A stretch of 64,000 bases of DNA from contig JAPORQ010000003.1 of assembly GCA_026710155.1 (NCBI GenBank), forward strand, positions 1 to 64,000. Reading direction: 5' to 3'. The stretch comes from Paracoccaceae bacterium. Lineage in GTDB: Bacteria > Pseudomonadota > Alphaproteobacteria > Rhodobacterales > Rhodobacteraceae. Each line of letters begins with the position of its first letter. Position 1 is the first letter of the stretch. The notes under the pieces were generated by a model that saw only the letters and a program-made list of their open reading frames with translations, had not been told where the DNA came from and did not search any database. The translations under genes and the position numbers were made by a program. Of the stretch, positions 27,000-36,244 are shown piece after piece.

Positions 27000-27274
27000 G
27001 TCTTTATTTGAGAACATCACCCGGACCACTCATACCATTTCCCAAAAGAAAATGACTCATGGCAGATCATAATCAGGTGATAGGGGGCATCAGCCTCAAA
27101 AACAACACCGTTGAGGTCGCTGTGGGATAAAACCCGTGGAAGTTCGAGTCTTCTCGACCGCACCAGTCTTTATTTGAGAACATCACCCGGACCACTCATA
27201 CCATTTCCCAAAAGAAAATGACTCATGGCAGATCATAATCAGGTGATAGGGGGCATCAGCCTCAAAAACAACAC
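26943..27274 (+). repeat. 166-bp tandem duplication including the 3' half of tRNA-Leu
   Basis: Positions 26943-27108 and 27109-27274 are identical by eye. Each unit starts with CGTTGAGGTC, and a third copy of just these ten bases sits at 27275-27284 before unique sequence resumes. That is what a duplication between two 10-bp microhomologies would leave. The second unit carries a tRNA-Leu half (27109-27165) that includes the anticodon through CCA but lacks the 5' part. Confidence 0.9.
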
Positions 27275-27577
27275 CGTTGAGGTCATTGCCAAAAGTGTAT
27301 TGATACTTTGGAAACCGGACAGGGTTGGCAGCATGGTTCGGTGATATCCATTGATGGTTACTTTTGAACAATGGTGGTATATTGCTCAGGACAAGTCCAC
27401 CGCTAATTTTAGTAACTGGATAAATACTGTTGAAGCAAAAAAATCCCACTCAAATCCGGTCTGGCCTTAGGCAGTATGAGTTTTCCTAAAAAATAATGTC
27501 ACCTTGATTGTTTAAATCATTTGTTGCTATATACTCTTTAACTCTGAAAAATTGTTTGCGGTACAAAGTGTGGCTGA
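27275..27577. other. Intergenic region upstream of the polyamine transporter operon
   Basis: About 300 bp after the duplication with no supported gene; an 88-codon minus-strand ORF crosses the repeat and looks fortuitous. The promoter for the transporter operon should lie in the AT-rich part near 27500-27560. Confidence 0.4.
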
Positions 27578-28699
27578 ATGAATGACAAGGATAATGGATT
27601 TGTAGTTTTTTCTGGTGTGCAAAAAAGCTATGACGGGAAAATACTTGTTGTAAAAGATCTAAATCTTTCAATTGCCAAGGGCGAGTTCCTTACAATGTTG
27701 GGGCCATCAGGTTCGGGTAAGACGACCTGTCTTTTGATGCTGGCAGGATTCGAAACCGCCACCCAGGGGGAAATCCTTTTGGATGGTAAGCCCATCAACA
27801 ATATCCCGCCACATAAACGGGAGATTGGCATGGTTTTTCAAAACTACGCCTTGTTTCCACACATGACTGTTGCTGAAAATCTTACCTTCCCCTTGCAGGT
27901 CAGATCAATGTCCAAGTCAGATCAGGAAAAGAAAGTGAATCATGTCCTCGATATGGTACAGATGTCCGAATTTGGCAATCGACGACCCGGGCAATTATCC
28001 GGTGGGCAACAACAGCGTATTGCCCTAGCTAGAGCCTTGGTGTTTGAACCCGAACTCGTATTGATGGATGAACCCCTTGGTGCCCTGGACAAACAATTGC
28101 GTGAACATATGCAATTTGAAATCAAACATCTCCACGAACGGTTGGGTGTCACGGTTGTCTATGTTACACATGATCAAACGGAGGCGCTAACGATGTCTGA
28201 TCGGGTGGCAGTCTTCAATGACGGCATTATCCAGCAACTTGATGCGCCTGATAAGCTTTACGAAGCACCTGATAATTCTTTTGTGGCTCAGTTCATAGGG
28301 GAAAACAACACATTGGAGGGAACTATAGAGTCTTTCGAAGGCGATTATGTCAATGTTAGACTTGATAATGATCAGGTCATTTCAGCATTGGCGGTCAATG
28401 TCAGGGAAGTGGGTGAAAAAACCCTTATTTCCATAAGACCTGAAAGAGTTGAGACAGAAGCTGAAAGATGTCCCGAAAATGCACAGAAAATAATCGGTGA
28501 GGTTTTGGAATTTATCTATATGGGGGATGTTTTCAGAACCAGAATCAGGGTTGGAAACAACGATGAATTCATTGTTAAATCAAGAAATTCCCCTTCGCAA
28601 CAAAGGTTGCAACCAGGTCAAATGGTGACCCTTGGATGCCTGAATAAGGATTGTCGGGCCCTTGACCATCAAATCACCAGTAAAGAGGTTTTGTCATAA
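27578..28699 (+). CDS. potA: Polyamine-type ABC transporter ATP-binding protein
   Basis: The 373-residue protein has Walker A GPSGSGKTT, a Q-loop in VFQNYALFPHM, signature LSGGQQQRIALARAL, Walker B LVLMDEP with LGALD, and the switch His in VYVTHDQTEA. A C-terminal TOBE-like beta domain follows (from about residue 245). This is the PotA/FbpC type ATPase. It is first in an operon with a periplasmic binding protein and two permeases at 28.9-32.4 kb. The substrate is probably spermidine or putrescine, judged by the family of the four proteins. Confidence 0.9.
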   Translation: MNDKDNGFVVFSGVQKSYDGKILVVKDLNLSIAKGEFLTMLGPSGSGKTTCLLMLAGFETATQGEILLDGKPINNIPPHKREIGMVFQNYALFPHMTVAENLTFPLQVRSMSKSDQEKKVNHVLDMVQMSEFGNRRPGQLSGGQQQRIALARALVFEPELVLMDEPLGALDKQLREHMQFEIKHLHERLGVTVVYVTHDQTEALTMSDRVAVFNDGIIQQLDAPDKLYEAPDNSFVAQFIGENNTLEGTIESFEGDYVNVRLDNDQVISALAVNVREVGEKTLISIRPERVETEAERCPENAQKIIGEVLEFIYMGDVFRTRIRVGNNDEFIVKSRNSPSQQRLQPGQMVTLGCLNKDCRALDHQITSKEVLS

Positions 28700-28865
28700 C
28701 CTGTATGTGTAAGTTCAATGTATTTTTGTGATTTCTCAAAATTTGACTTCAATTTTATCTCAGATTTGATAAGTTAAACACTGGGTTTTAACTTGGTCCA
28801 AAACATTGCTAAATGACAAGGGGCAATTTGAAACTAATTCTTTTGTATTATTTCGGAGAAACTTT

Positions 28866-29966
28866 ATGAAGTTAACTAAACTATCTACCCTAGTGCTGGG
28901 TTGTATTTTTATCGCCAATTCTTCACAGGCAATGGATCTGACCGTTGTTTCTTGGGGGGGGGCTTATTCTAAATCCCAAATCAATGCCTACCACGATCCA
29001 TACATGGAACTTAACCCTGATATAACTATCATCCATGATGAAAGTTCTGCCGAAGCGGTTGCCAAATTGAGGGCCATGCGGGAAGCCGGTAATCTGACCT
29101 GGGACCTTGTTGATGCTGTTCCAGCTGATGCCATTAGATTGTGTGACGAGGGTCTAGCCATGGAAGTCGATGTTGATGAAATCCTTGAGCCGGCACCGGA
29201 CGGAACACCAGCGTCAGAAGATTTTGGAGCGTCGTTGGTCTCAGAGTGTTTTATTCCCCAGATTGTCTATTCAACTACCTTCGGTTTCAGAACCGATGTT
29301 GAAAGCTGGAATGGTAATGAACCGGATGATGTCTGCGATGTTTTCGATCTTGAAGCATTCCCAGGCAAGCGATCACTTGAAAAGAGACCAATCAACAATA
29401 TGGAATGGGCCTTGCTGTGTGATGGTGTTGCCAAGGAAGATATCTATGATGTTCTTGAAACAGAAGAGGGCCAGAACAGGGCTTTGGCCAAACTGGACAC
29501 CATCAAGGATGACATAATCTGGTGGTCAGCTGGTGCCGACACACCACAATGGCTTGCTGATGGCGAGGTTGTGTTTGGCTCCACCTATAATGGTCGGTTT
29601 TTTGCCTTGATCGAAGAAGAAGAGCAACCGGTAAAAATTTTGTGGGATGCCCAGGTTTTCGAATATGACGGCTGGATTATTCCGACAGGATTGCCCGAAG
29701 ACCGGCTGGCAGTTGTTATGGATCTGGTTAGATTCGCAACTGATACACAAAGGTTGGCAGATCAGGCCAAATATATTTCCTACGGCCCTGCCAGAGCTTC
29801 TTCCAACGCCCTTGTAGGACAGCATGCCACTCTTGGCATTGACATGGCACCACATATGCCGGGTCATCCTGACAATGCCTACAACGTATTCTATTTCAAT
29901 TACGATTGGTGGGCAGACTACAGGGATGATCTGGATGCCAAGTTCCAGGCATGGTTGGCCAACTGA
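28866..29966 (+). CDS. Extracellular solute-binding protein, PotD/PotF-like
   Basis: The 366-residue product has a signal peptide (MKLTKLSTLVLGCIFIANSSQA), then a family 1 binding-protein body: LTVVSWGGAYSKSQINAY, DLVDAVPADAIRLCDEG and PDDVCDVFDLEAFPGKR, with a C-terminal DDLDAKFQAWL. It delivers substrate to the inner-membrane permeases; the spermidine/putrescine group is the closest I recognise. ATG 28866 is preferred because GGAGA lies just upstream and the signal peptide starts there. It follows the ATPase gene by about 170 bp, so it may also have its own promoter. Confidence 0.87.
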   Translation: MKLTKLSTLVLGCIFIANSSQAMDLTVVSWGGAYSKSQINAYHDPYMELNPDITIIHDESSAEAVAKLRAMREAGNLTWDLVDAVPADAIRLCDEGLAMEVDVDEILEPAPDGTPASEDFGASLVSECFIPQIVYSTTFGFRTDVESWNGNEPDDVCDVFDLEAFPGKRSLEKRPINNMEWALLCDGVAKEDIYDVLETEEGQNRALAKLDTIKDDIIWWSAGADTPQWLADGEVVFGSTYNGRFFALIEEEEQPVKILWDAQVFEYDGWIIPTGLPEDRLAVVMDLVRFATDTQRLADQAKYISYGPARASSNALVGQHATLGIDMAPHMPGHPDNAYNVFYFNYDWWADYRDDLDAKFQAWLAN

Positions 29967-30002
29967 GTTTGACTGTAGTTTACATTTCAAGGTAAACCCG
30001 TA

Positions 30003-31535
30003 GTGGTCAATGTTGATTCTCTTGTCGGTAGGAATTCCCTTCACCGTAAAGTTCAGCGATCGCTACGAATTCAAAAATTAAGAGCACTGGGGCTTATTGC
30101 CCCTTTGTTCATTTTCATACTGATCAGTTTTGTCATCCCCATAGGGGACATGCTTTTTCGTTCCATTGAGAACCAACTGGTTTCAGAAGTACTTCCCAGA
30201 ACAACCGAATATTTGAAGTCGGAACAAATAAATGAAGGCTGGGAACCACCAGATGAATTGTTCTGGCATCTGTATATCGATCTGGCCATTGCAACCGAGG
30301 TGAAATTGCACACCAGGGTTGGTTCAAGGCTGAATTATGAAAAAACCGGTATTTCATCATTATTTCGGAAAACCGGACGAAGCATCAAGAAATTTGGTGC
30401 TGATGATTACAGCAAGGCATTGAGTGAACAAATGCCGGAATTGGCTTCGATCGATTATTGGGAATTGCTATCACAAGGCACCAGTGAAAAATATGGTTAT
30501 ACCAGGGATACATACAATACATGGAAGAAAAACCTGATTGCGAATGATCATTGGTCGGAAAAAACCAAACCATCCGATTTTCTTTTTGTCGTCCTTGCAA
30601 ATGATATCAAATCTCAAGAGATCGATTCTTCTCTGGATGCCAGTCGCGAGGAAAAACTTCTCCCGGTAATATCCGAATTGCCTGAAATTGGTTTCAAGGA
30701 ACGTTTCCTTGATACCGACGAAGATTGGGCGGAACCGGATGTATGGGATACAATCCAACTTTATTCACCTTCGTTTACCAACGGTTATTACCTCAATTCG
30801 GTCGATTTCAAAAAGGGTTCGGATGGTCCGAAGATCAGGCCTGAAAACGAGAGGCTCTATGTCCTGATCTTTTCCAGGACCCTTTTCATGTCGGTAACCA
30901 TAACCCTGGTTTGCTTGTTGCTGGGTTATCCGGTTGCGTATTTCCTGGCCAATCTCCCATTAAAATACGCCAACCTTTTCCTGATTTTGGTTCTTTTGCC
31001 CTTCTGGACCTCATTGCTGGTACGTACTTCGGCCTGGAAGGTCTTACTCCAGAATGAGGGGGTAATTAACGATATCCTTGTGGCAACCGGCTTGATTTCC
31101 AATCTGGAACGATTGGAATTGATTAACAATCAAACCGGTACCATAATAGCAATGTCGCATATTTTGCTGCCGTTCATGATATTACCCCTGTTTTCCGTAA
31201 TGAAAACCATTCATCCATCCTATGTGAGAGCGGCCAAATCCCTGGGTGCAACACCCTGGACAGCATTCCGGCGGGTTTACTTTCCTCAGTCGATACCCGG
31301 AATAGGAGCCGGTTCCATCCTGGTGTTTATTCTTTCGATTGGTTATTACATCACGCCAGAATTGGTTGGTGGTACCACGGGCACCTTTATTTCAAACCGA
31401 ATTGCCTATCATATTTCGTCCTCCCTCAACTGGGGATTGGGCGCCGCCTTGGGATCCATACTGCTGGCCGTGGTACTGGCCCTGTATTGGGTTTATGATC
31501 GCATGGTTGGCATCGATAATGTAAAACTGGGGTAG
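30003..31535 (+). CDS. PotB-like permease with a large extracytoplasmic insertion
   Basis: This 510-residue protein starts at GTG 30003 behind an AAGGTAA site. It has one membrane span near residues 28-50, then about 235 hydrophilic residues, then the usual five-span BPD_transp_1 core with the EAA-type loop (SYVRAAKSLGATPWTAFRRVYFPQSIPG). Standard PotB has about 290 residues, so the loop between span 1 and 2 is greatly enlarged and should face the periplasm. It forms the membrane channel with the next gene. The stop is four bases before the following start, so the two are coupled. Confidence 0.85.
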   Translation: MVNVDSLVGRNSLHRKVQRSLRIQKLRALGLIAPLFIFILISFVIPIGDMLFRSIENQLVSEVLPRTTEYLKSEQINEGWEPPDELFWHLYIDLAIATEVKLHTRVGSRLNYEKTGISSLFRKTGRSIKKFGADDYSKALSEQMPELASIDYWELLSQGTSEKYGYTRDTYNTWKKNLIANDHWSEKTKPSDFLFVVLANDIKSQEIDSSLDASREEKLLPVISELPEIGFKERFLDTDEDWAEPDVWDTIQLYSPSFTNGYYLNSVDFKKGSDGPKIRPENERLYVLIFSRTLFMSVTITLVCLLLGYPVAYFLANLPLKYANLFLILVLLPFWTSLLVRTSAWKVLLQNEGVINDILVATGLISNLERLELINNQTGTIIAMSHILLPFMILPLFSVMKTIHPSYVRAAKSLGATPWTAFRRVYFPQSIPGIGAGSILVFILSIGYYITPELVGGTTGTFISNRIAYHISSSLNWGLGAALGSILLAVVLALYWVYDRMVGIDNVKLG

Positions 31536-31539
31536 GCGC

Positions 31540-32394
31540 ATGGCAAAATTCCAACCCTATGACACTGCATCCGACAAGGCCTGGTATTACATTTTCAGGG
31601 TCATTTGTGGATTGATTTTTTTCTTCCTCATGTTTCCCATTCTGGTCATCATGCCACTGAGTTTCAATGCCGGCAATTATTTTACCTTTACTCCTGAAAT
31701 GCTTCGGCTGGAAATCGAAGGCTTTTCCCTGAAACATTACCGGGACTTTTTTACCAATCCCGATTGGCAGGTTGCCCTGTACAATTCCTTCCGAATTGCT
31801 CCGGTCGCAACCTTGTTGTCGGTTGGTTTTGGTACTCTTGCCGCTATTGGGCTCAGTCAAAGTCATGTTCCCTTTCGCCGGACCATCATGGCTATTCTGA
31901 TATCTCCGATGATTGTTCCTCTGATTCTATCAGCTGCCGGCATGTATTTCTTTTACTCAAGAATAGGCTTGCAGGGCACCTATATCGGAGTTGTCCTGGC
32001 CCATGCCGCTCTGGGGATTCCCTTTGTCATCATTACCGTTACGGCAACCCTTGCTGGTTTTGACAAAAGCTTGACAAGAGCTTCTGCCAGCTTGGGTGCA
32101 GGGCCGGTCAGGACCTTTTTCAAGATTCAGATGCCCCTGATACTGCCAGGTGTGATATCGGGCGGGTTGTTTGCCTTCATAACCTCGTTTGATGAAGTTG
32201 TGGTTGTGCTTTTTGTCGGTTCGGCAAGTTTGAAAACCTTGCCCTGGGAGATGTTCAATGGCCTCAGGGAACAGATCAGCCCGACCATTTTGGCCATTGC
32301 GACCATATTGATAACCCTATCCGTATTGCTTCTTTCAACAATCGAAATACTACGAAGAAGATCGGAAAGATTACGGGGAATTACTCAAAGTTAA
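31540..32394 (+). CDS. potC: PotC-like permease
   Basis: The 284-residue protein has six predicted spans and the conserved cytoplasmic loop LTRASASLGAGPVRTFFKIQMPLILPGV that docks with the ATPase. It starts with ATG five bases after the potB-like stop. It is the second permease of the transporter and is of normal length for PotC. This is the last gene of the operon; no clear terminator hairpin was seen in the roughly 200 bp that follow before the convergent AEC gene. Confidence 0.9.
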   Translation: MAKFQPYDTASDKAWYYIFRVICGLIFFFLMFPILVIMPLSFNAGNYFTFTPEMLRLEIEGFSLKHYRDFFTNPDWQVALYNSFRIAPVATLLSVGFGTLAAIGLSQSHVPFRRTIMAILISPMIVPLILSAAGMYFFYSRIGLQGTYIGVVLAHAALGIPFVIITVTATLAGFDKSLTRASASLGAGPVRTFFKIQMPLILPGVISGGLFAFITSFDEVVVVLFVGSASLKTLPWEMFNGLREQISPTILAIATILITLSVLLLSTIEILRRRSERLRGITQS

Positions 32395-32603
32395 ATCTCG
32401 GTTATTCAGAATTAACTTGTTGATGAATTACAAGGGGCTTCCCTGTTTTACTTGGGTAAGGTCATTTTTTTGCTTCCTGTAGATTCCCGATCTAAAAAAA
32501 ATTAAGGGATTGTGTAGAAAAATATATTGGGGGCGATTTCACCCATTTTCAGATCACTCAGAGTATCTGAATAGTTGATTTTCTTTATCAGCCAGTGACG
32601 ATA

Positions 32604-33536
32604 TCAGGCAATAAGGTATAGGATGATGGACGAAGTGAAGATCGTCATGATTGTTCCAACCAGCACCGAGGAAGCAGCAATTCTAGTTCCCCTTTTGTAA
32701 ATCGAGGCAAAGATAAAAGCGTTTAATCCTGGTGGCATTGCGGCAGTAATTACCGCACTCTGGATAAGGGGTTTGGAGATATTGAAGACAAGACTAGACA
32801 ATACCCAGGTCACGAGTGGATGGAATATCAGGGTTAGAAAGCAAACCATGGCAATGATTTTAAAATCACCGGTGGGTCTGTATTGAGAGAGGATTCCTCC
32901 AAGTGCAAACAGGGCTGCAGGGATGGCTGACCCTGCAACCATATTAGCGGGTACTGCAAGAAATTCTGGTAGATTCAATCCCAAAAAATTGAAAATCAGT
33001 CCCAGAATCATACCCATCAGGATAGCGTTTTTCCAGATCAGGGATACAAGTGAAACAATTACGGGACGGTCTGCTTTCTCACGGGATTTGTATAATTCCA
33101 TGGTGATTATACCCACAAGAAAGCAAAAGGGTGCATGAAATGCCACAATGACAAAGGTTCCGGTTAATGAATCGGCTCCCAAAGCACGGTCAACGACAGC
33201 AAGACCCAGAAGAACCGTATTGCCAAACAACGCAGTGAATGCGATGACAACTGAATCTTCCCACGAACGTCTGAAATACAAATGGGCAATCGTCAAGGCT
33301 ATGATAAAACTCAGCAGGCTTCCGGTATAAAAGGAAAGCAGGAATTTGAAATTAAAACCGACGCCAAGATCGATTTTGGATATGGCATTAAACAACATGA
33401 CCGGGAGGGCAATGTTCTGAACAAAAAACATCAGACCCTCGGCAGCTGGCAGTTTCATGTAACCTAGATGGGTAACGAGGTAACCACCTCCAATTATAAG
33501 GAATATCGGTGTTGTAACTTCCAGAAGGATTTGCAA
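32604..33536 (-). CDS. AEC-family (auxin efflux carrier-like) transporter
   Basis: The product has ten predicted membrane spans in two halves separated by a charged loop, as in the AEC family: PIFLIIGGGYL at the start, NIALPVMLFNAISK, and VLVGTIMTIFTSSIIL near the end. Family members export organic anions such as malonate or malate or auxin-like compounds. The frame is open up to ATG 33599, but that start overlaps the upstream MBL gene by 62 bp. Typical AEC proteins begin where TTG 33536 lies, so I use that; it gives 310 residues. It is the last gene in the minus-strand run dac-tmk-holB-tatD-MBL. Confidence 0.8.
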   Translation of the reverse strand: MQILLEVTTPIFLIIGGGYLVTHLGYMKLPAAEGLMFFVQNIALPVMLFNAISKIDLGVGFNFKFLLSFYTGSLLSFIIALTIAHLYFRRSWEDSVVIAFTALFGNTVLLGLAVVDRALGADSLTGTFVIVAFHAPFCFLVGIITMELYKSREKADRPVIVSLVSLIWKNAILMGMILGLIFNFLGLNLPEFLAVPANMVAGSAIPAALFALGGILSQYRPTGDFKIIAMVCFLTLIFHPLVTWVLSSLVFNISKPLIQSAVITAAMPPGLNAFIFASIYKRGTRIAASSVLVGTIMTIFTSSIILYLIA

Positions 33537-33537
33537 G

Positions 33538-34335
33538 TCAAACCTCAAAAGATATGGTAAGACCATCAAAGGCCGGTTCGACATTATCCGGCGTTTCATT
33601 CAATATGGTATCATAATCCAGGTCGATATGCATATTGGTAAGGATTGCCCGTTTCGGAGACGCTTTTTCTATCCACTCCAGGGTTCTTGCAAGATGTGAA
33701 TGACTGGGATGCGGTTTTCTTCTCAGGGCATCGACAATCCAACATGGAATATCCTGAACAAATGACCATGCCTTATCATTCATATCCGAAATGTCGGGTA
33801 GATAAACCACTGGACCAATTTTAAATCCATAGCTTGTGATATTCCCATGTTCTACTGCAAAAGGGACGAATTCGATTTTGCCTCCCTCGCCATCAACACT
33901 TATTGGTCCCTGAAGCCTGTTCAACTCCAAAATCGGAGGGTAGGGACTTCCTTCCGGTTGAATAAAGGCATAATTGAAACGGGTGAGGAGGGCTTCACGT
34001 GTAAACTTGTTGGCCCAGACCGGAACTCTCTTGTGCTGGTTGATGTATACAACCCTAAGATCATCCAGCCCATTGACATGATCGGCATGGGGATGAGTAA
34101 ACACCACTCCATCCAGGGTACCAACGCCAACGCTCAACAACTGTTCCCTGAGATCCGGGGACGTGTCTATCAAAACCCTGGTTGTTCTATTATTTGAAAT
34201 CAACTCCACCAGAAGGGAACATCGCAATCGTCTGTTTTTGGGGTTTTCCGGATCACAATCACCCCATAATCCTCCCACCCTTGGCACTCCTCCGGAAGAA
34301 CCACAACCCAAAATGGTGAAATGTAGAATGCTCAT
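33538..34335 (-). CDS. MBL-fold hydrolase, PhnP-like
   Basis: The 265-residue protein has the metallo-beta-lactamase site THPHADHVNGLDD and further ligands in PFAVEHGN and DALRRKPHPSHSH. The opening LGCGSSGGVPRVGG is typical of the PhnP/cyclic phosphodiesterase group. Members hydrolyse cyclic nucleotides or cyclic phosphoribosyl compounds; the substrate here is unknown. It follows tatD by 7 bp on the same strand, a pairing conserved in alphaproteobacteria, which suggests a role in nucleic acid or nucleotide turnover. Confidence 0.88.
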   Translation of the reverse strand: MSILHFTILGCGSSGGVPRVGGLWGDCDPENPKNRRLRCSLLVELISNNRTTRVLIDTSPDLREQLLSVGVGTLDGVVFTHPHADHVNGLDDLRVVYINQHKRVPVWANKFTREALLTRFNYAFIQPEGSPYPPILELNRLQGPISVDGEGGKIEFVPFAVEHGNITSYGFKIGPVVYLPDISDMNDKAWSFVQDIPCWIVDALRRKPHPSHSHLARTLEWIEKASPKRAILTNMHIDLDYDTILNETPDNVEPAFDGLTISFEV

Positions 34336-34342
34336 TCCAACT

Positions 34343-35137
34343 TCACCCGGCAGTACTGAACAGGCGGTAGAAATTGCTTGTGGTTATTTCGGCAAAGGTC
34401 GCCGTTTCAAGATTTAGAAGTTTGGCACCGAAGTCAGCAATTTCACTGACAAATGATGGTTCATTTCGTTGGCCACGAAAAGGAACAGGGGCCAAATATG
34501 GTGAATCGGTTTCGATAAGTATCCTGTCTTTGGGCGTGGAAAGAAAAATTTCCTGCAATTCAATGGCGCTTTTGAAAGTCAGAATGCCTGAAAACGAAAG
34601 ATAAAATCCCATCTCAAGGCATTCCTCGGCCAACTTTCTGCCCGAGGAAAAACAATGCATGACACATGAAAAAGATTTATTTCCATATTCCCGCTTCAAA
34701 ATTGTTGCCATATCCTTGTCTGCATTTCTGGAATGTACGATCAAGGGCAGGCCTGATTCCTGTGCTGCCATGATGTGATTCAAAAAACTTTCCTGCTGGG
34801 ATTTTGCTGTTTCCTTGGTGTAGTAATAATCCAATCCACTTTCACCAATTCCTATCATTTTGGGATGCATGGAAAGTGCAAGAAGGTCGTCAACACACAA
34901 TTTGGGTTCCGTAACCGCATGGTGTGGATGAATACCTTGGGCAAAATATACTTCAGGAAACTGTTGGGCAATATCAAGGGTTGCTGTATTCTTTGATGGT
35001 TTGGTACAAATGGTTACCATCCGATTGACACCTGCCTGCTTGGCTCTCTCGATTACATGGTCAAGATCCGCCAAAAGGTCAGGAAAATCAAGATGGCAAT
35101 GGCTATCCACTATTTTGGCTTGATCAAGAGGAGACAT
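34343..35137 (-). CDS. tatD: TatD-family metal-dependent DNase
   Basis: The 264-residue barrel protein shows VDSHCHLDFPDL at the start, GIHPHHA, GIGESGLDYYY, LPLIVHSRNAD, MHCFSSG and ETDSPYLAP, the full set of metal ligands of the family. TatD enzymes act as 3'-5' exonucleases on DNA and RNA or as tRNA-cleaving nucleases. It follows holB by 12 bp and precedes the MBL gene by 7 bp. In relatives metG (methionyl-tRNA synthetase) usually sits between holB and tatD; it is absent here. Confidence 0.95.
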   Translation of the reverse strand: MSPLDQAKIVDSHCHLDFPDLLADLDHVIERAKQAGVNRMVTICTKPSKNTATLDIAQQFPEVYFAQGIHPHHAVTEPKLCVDDLLALSMHPKMIGIGESGLDYYYTKETAKSQQESFLNHIMAAQESGLPLIVHSRNADKDMATILKREYGNKSFSCVMHCFSSGRKLAEECLEMGFYLSFSGILTFKSAIELQEIFLSTPKDRILIETDSPYLAPVPFRGQRNEPSFVSEIADFGAKLLNLETATFAEITTSNFYRLFSTAG

Positions 35138-35149
35138 GGCCAGGGCTAC

Positions 35150-36244
35150 TTACAGCGTTGCTATTTTCTTGATGTTGATTAGGTTTTCGAAAACCTGCGA
35201 ATAGCCATCAATATTACTCTCCTGATAATCCTTGGCCTTGGTGATCATTCTTGAATAAAGCATGGCCCATTCATGGGACTTTTCAAAATTTGGTGAGAGT
35301 TTGTTCAAAATGATGTTTTCTCCCGAAAAAATCTCACTCGAGATTTTACCCACAGCACCGGCCTTGACCAGTCTGGATACAAAATGGATCGTTAACTTGT
35401 TGATTGTTTGAGTCAATTCCTGCTTTCCTGCACCTTCTGTTTTGGAAGCGATTTCAAGAATCTTGGAAACCTCTATTCGAGGTAGATCCTTATAGATTCC
35501 TACAATTGATGCATACAATTTCAAACCATCCTGGTTGATGATTCTGATTGCTTCACCAACGGAACCCCTGGAAACACTTACGACTTTCTTGACCTGATCA
35601 TCCGATATAAATCCGAATTCATTCAACAGGTACAGTTGATCATCAGCACTCAAATTTTCGCATTGAGCGGCCAAACATCTGCTTCTGACAGTTGGTAAAA
35701 GGGATTCGGGTGAGTGACTGACAAGAAAAAAATATGAATTGTATGGTGGTTCTTCCAATACCTTCAGTAAAGCATTGGACGCATTGACATTCAATTCATC
35801 AATCGAATCGATGATCGCGATCCTTGGCTTGCCATCTGGTGAAGTGAACTCAAAAAATTCAACCAGTTCCCTGATATTATCGATCGTGATTTCTGTCCTG
35901 ATCTTTTTGGTTTTTGTATCGAAATTTTTTCTTATGAGCTTGAGGTGGGGTTCCGACAAGGCTTCAATCCTTGAAACCACGGGATCATCAAAGTTGATGT
36001 TGATTTCACTTCCACCAAGCATTCCCGAAAGATTGCGGGTCAAAAGAAATTTGGCAAGTTGCCATGCCAATGTGGCTTTGCCGATACCACTTGGCCCACA
36101 CATCAACCATGCATGATGCATTCTTTGCTGACCGTAAGCTTGAAAAAATTGGTTCTTGACCTTTTCCTGACCGATTACACGACTGGAAAATCTGGGATGG
36201 GGAACCCCTTCTAGCTTGTCAGATTCGAATTCTTCCAGCTTCAC
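35150..36244 (-). CDS. holB: DNA polymerase III delta' subunit
   Basis: The 364-residue protein has a P-loop GPSGIGKATLA, an AAA+ core with IDSIDELNVNASNALLKVLEEPP and the SRC arginine-finger motif in TVRSRCLA. It is part of the clamp loader that puts the beta clamp on DNA. It lacks the zinc-binding cysteines of the tau/gamma subunit, as expected for delta' in this group. Its start overlaps the tmk stop by four bases (ATGA), so the two genes are translationally coupled. Confidence 0.92.
   Translation of the reverse strand: MKLEEFESDKLEGVPHPRFSSRVIGQEKVKNQFFQAYGQQRMHHAWLMCGPSGIGKATLAWQLAKFLLTRNLSGMLGGSEININFDDPVVSRIEALSEPHLKLIRKNFDTKTKKIRTEITIDNIRELVEFFEFTSPDGKPRIAIIDSIDELNVNASNALLKVLEEPPYNSYFFLVSHSPESLLPTVRSRCLAAQCENLSADDQLYLLNEFGFISDDQVKKVVSVSRGSVGEAIRIINQDGLKLYASIVGIYKDLPRIEVSKILEIASKTEGAGKQELTQTINKLTIHFVSRLVKAGAVGKISSEIFSGENIILNKLSPNFEKSHEWAMLYSRMITKAKDYQESNIDGYSQVFENLINIKKIATL

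Noticed and set aside
26943..27165. Integrase attachment site at tRNA-Leu
   Set aside because: The repeated part runs well past the tRNA end and the units are directly adjacent with a 10-bp microhomology, which fits tandem duplication; no integrase gene is near.
27183..27449. 88-codon minus-strand ORF downstream of tRNA-Leu
   Set aside because: It crosses the end of the 166-bp duplication, has no ribosome binding site and no recognisable domain.
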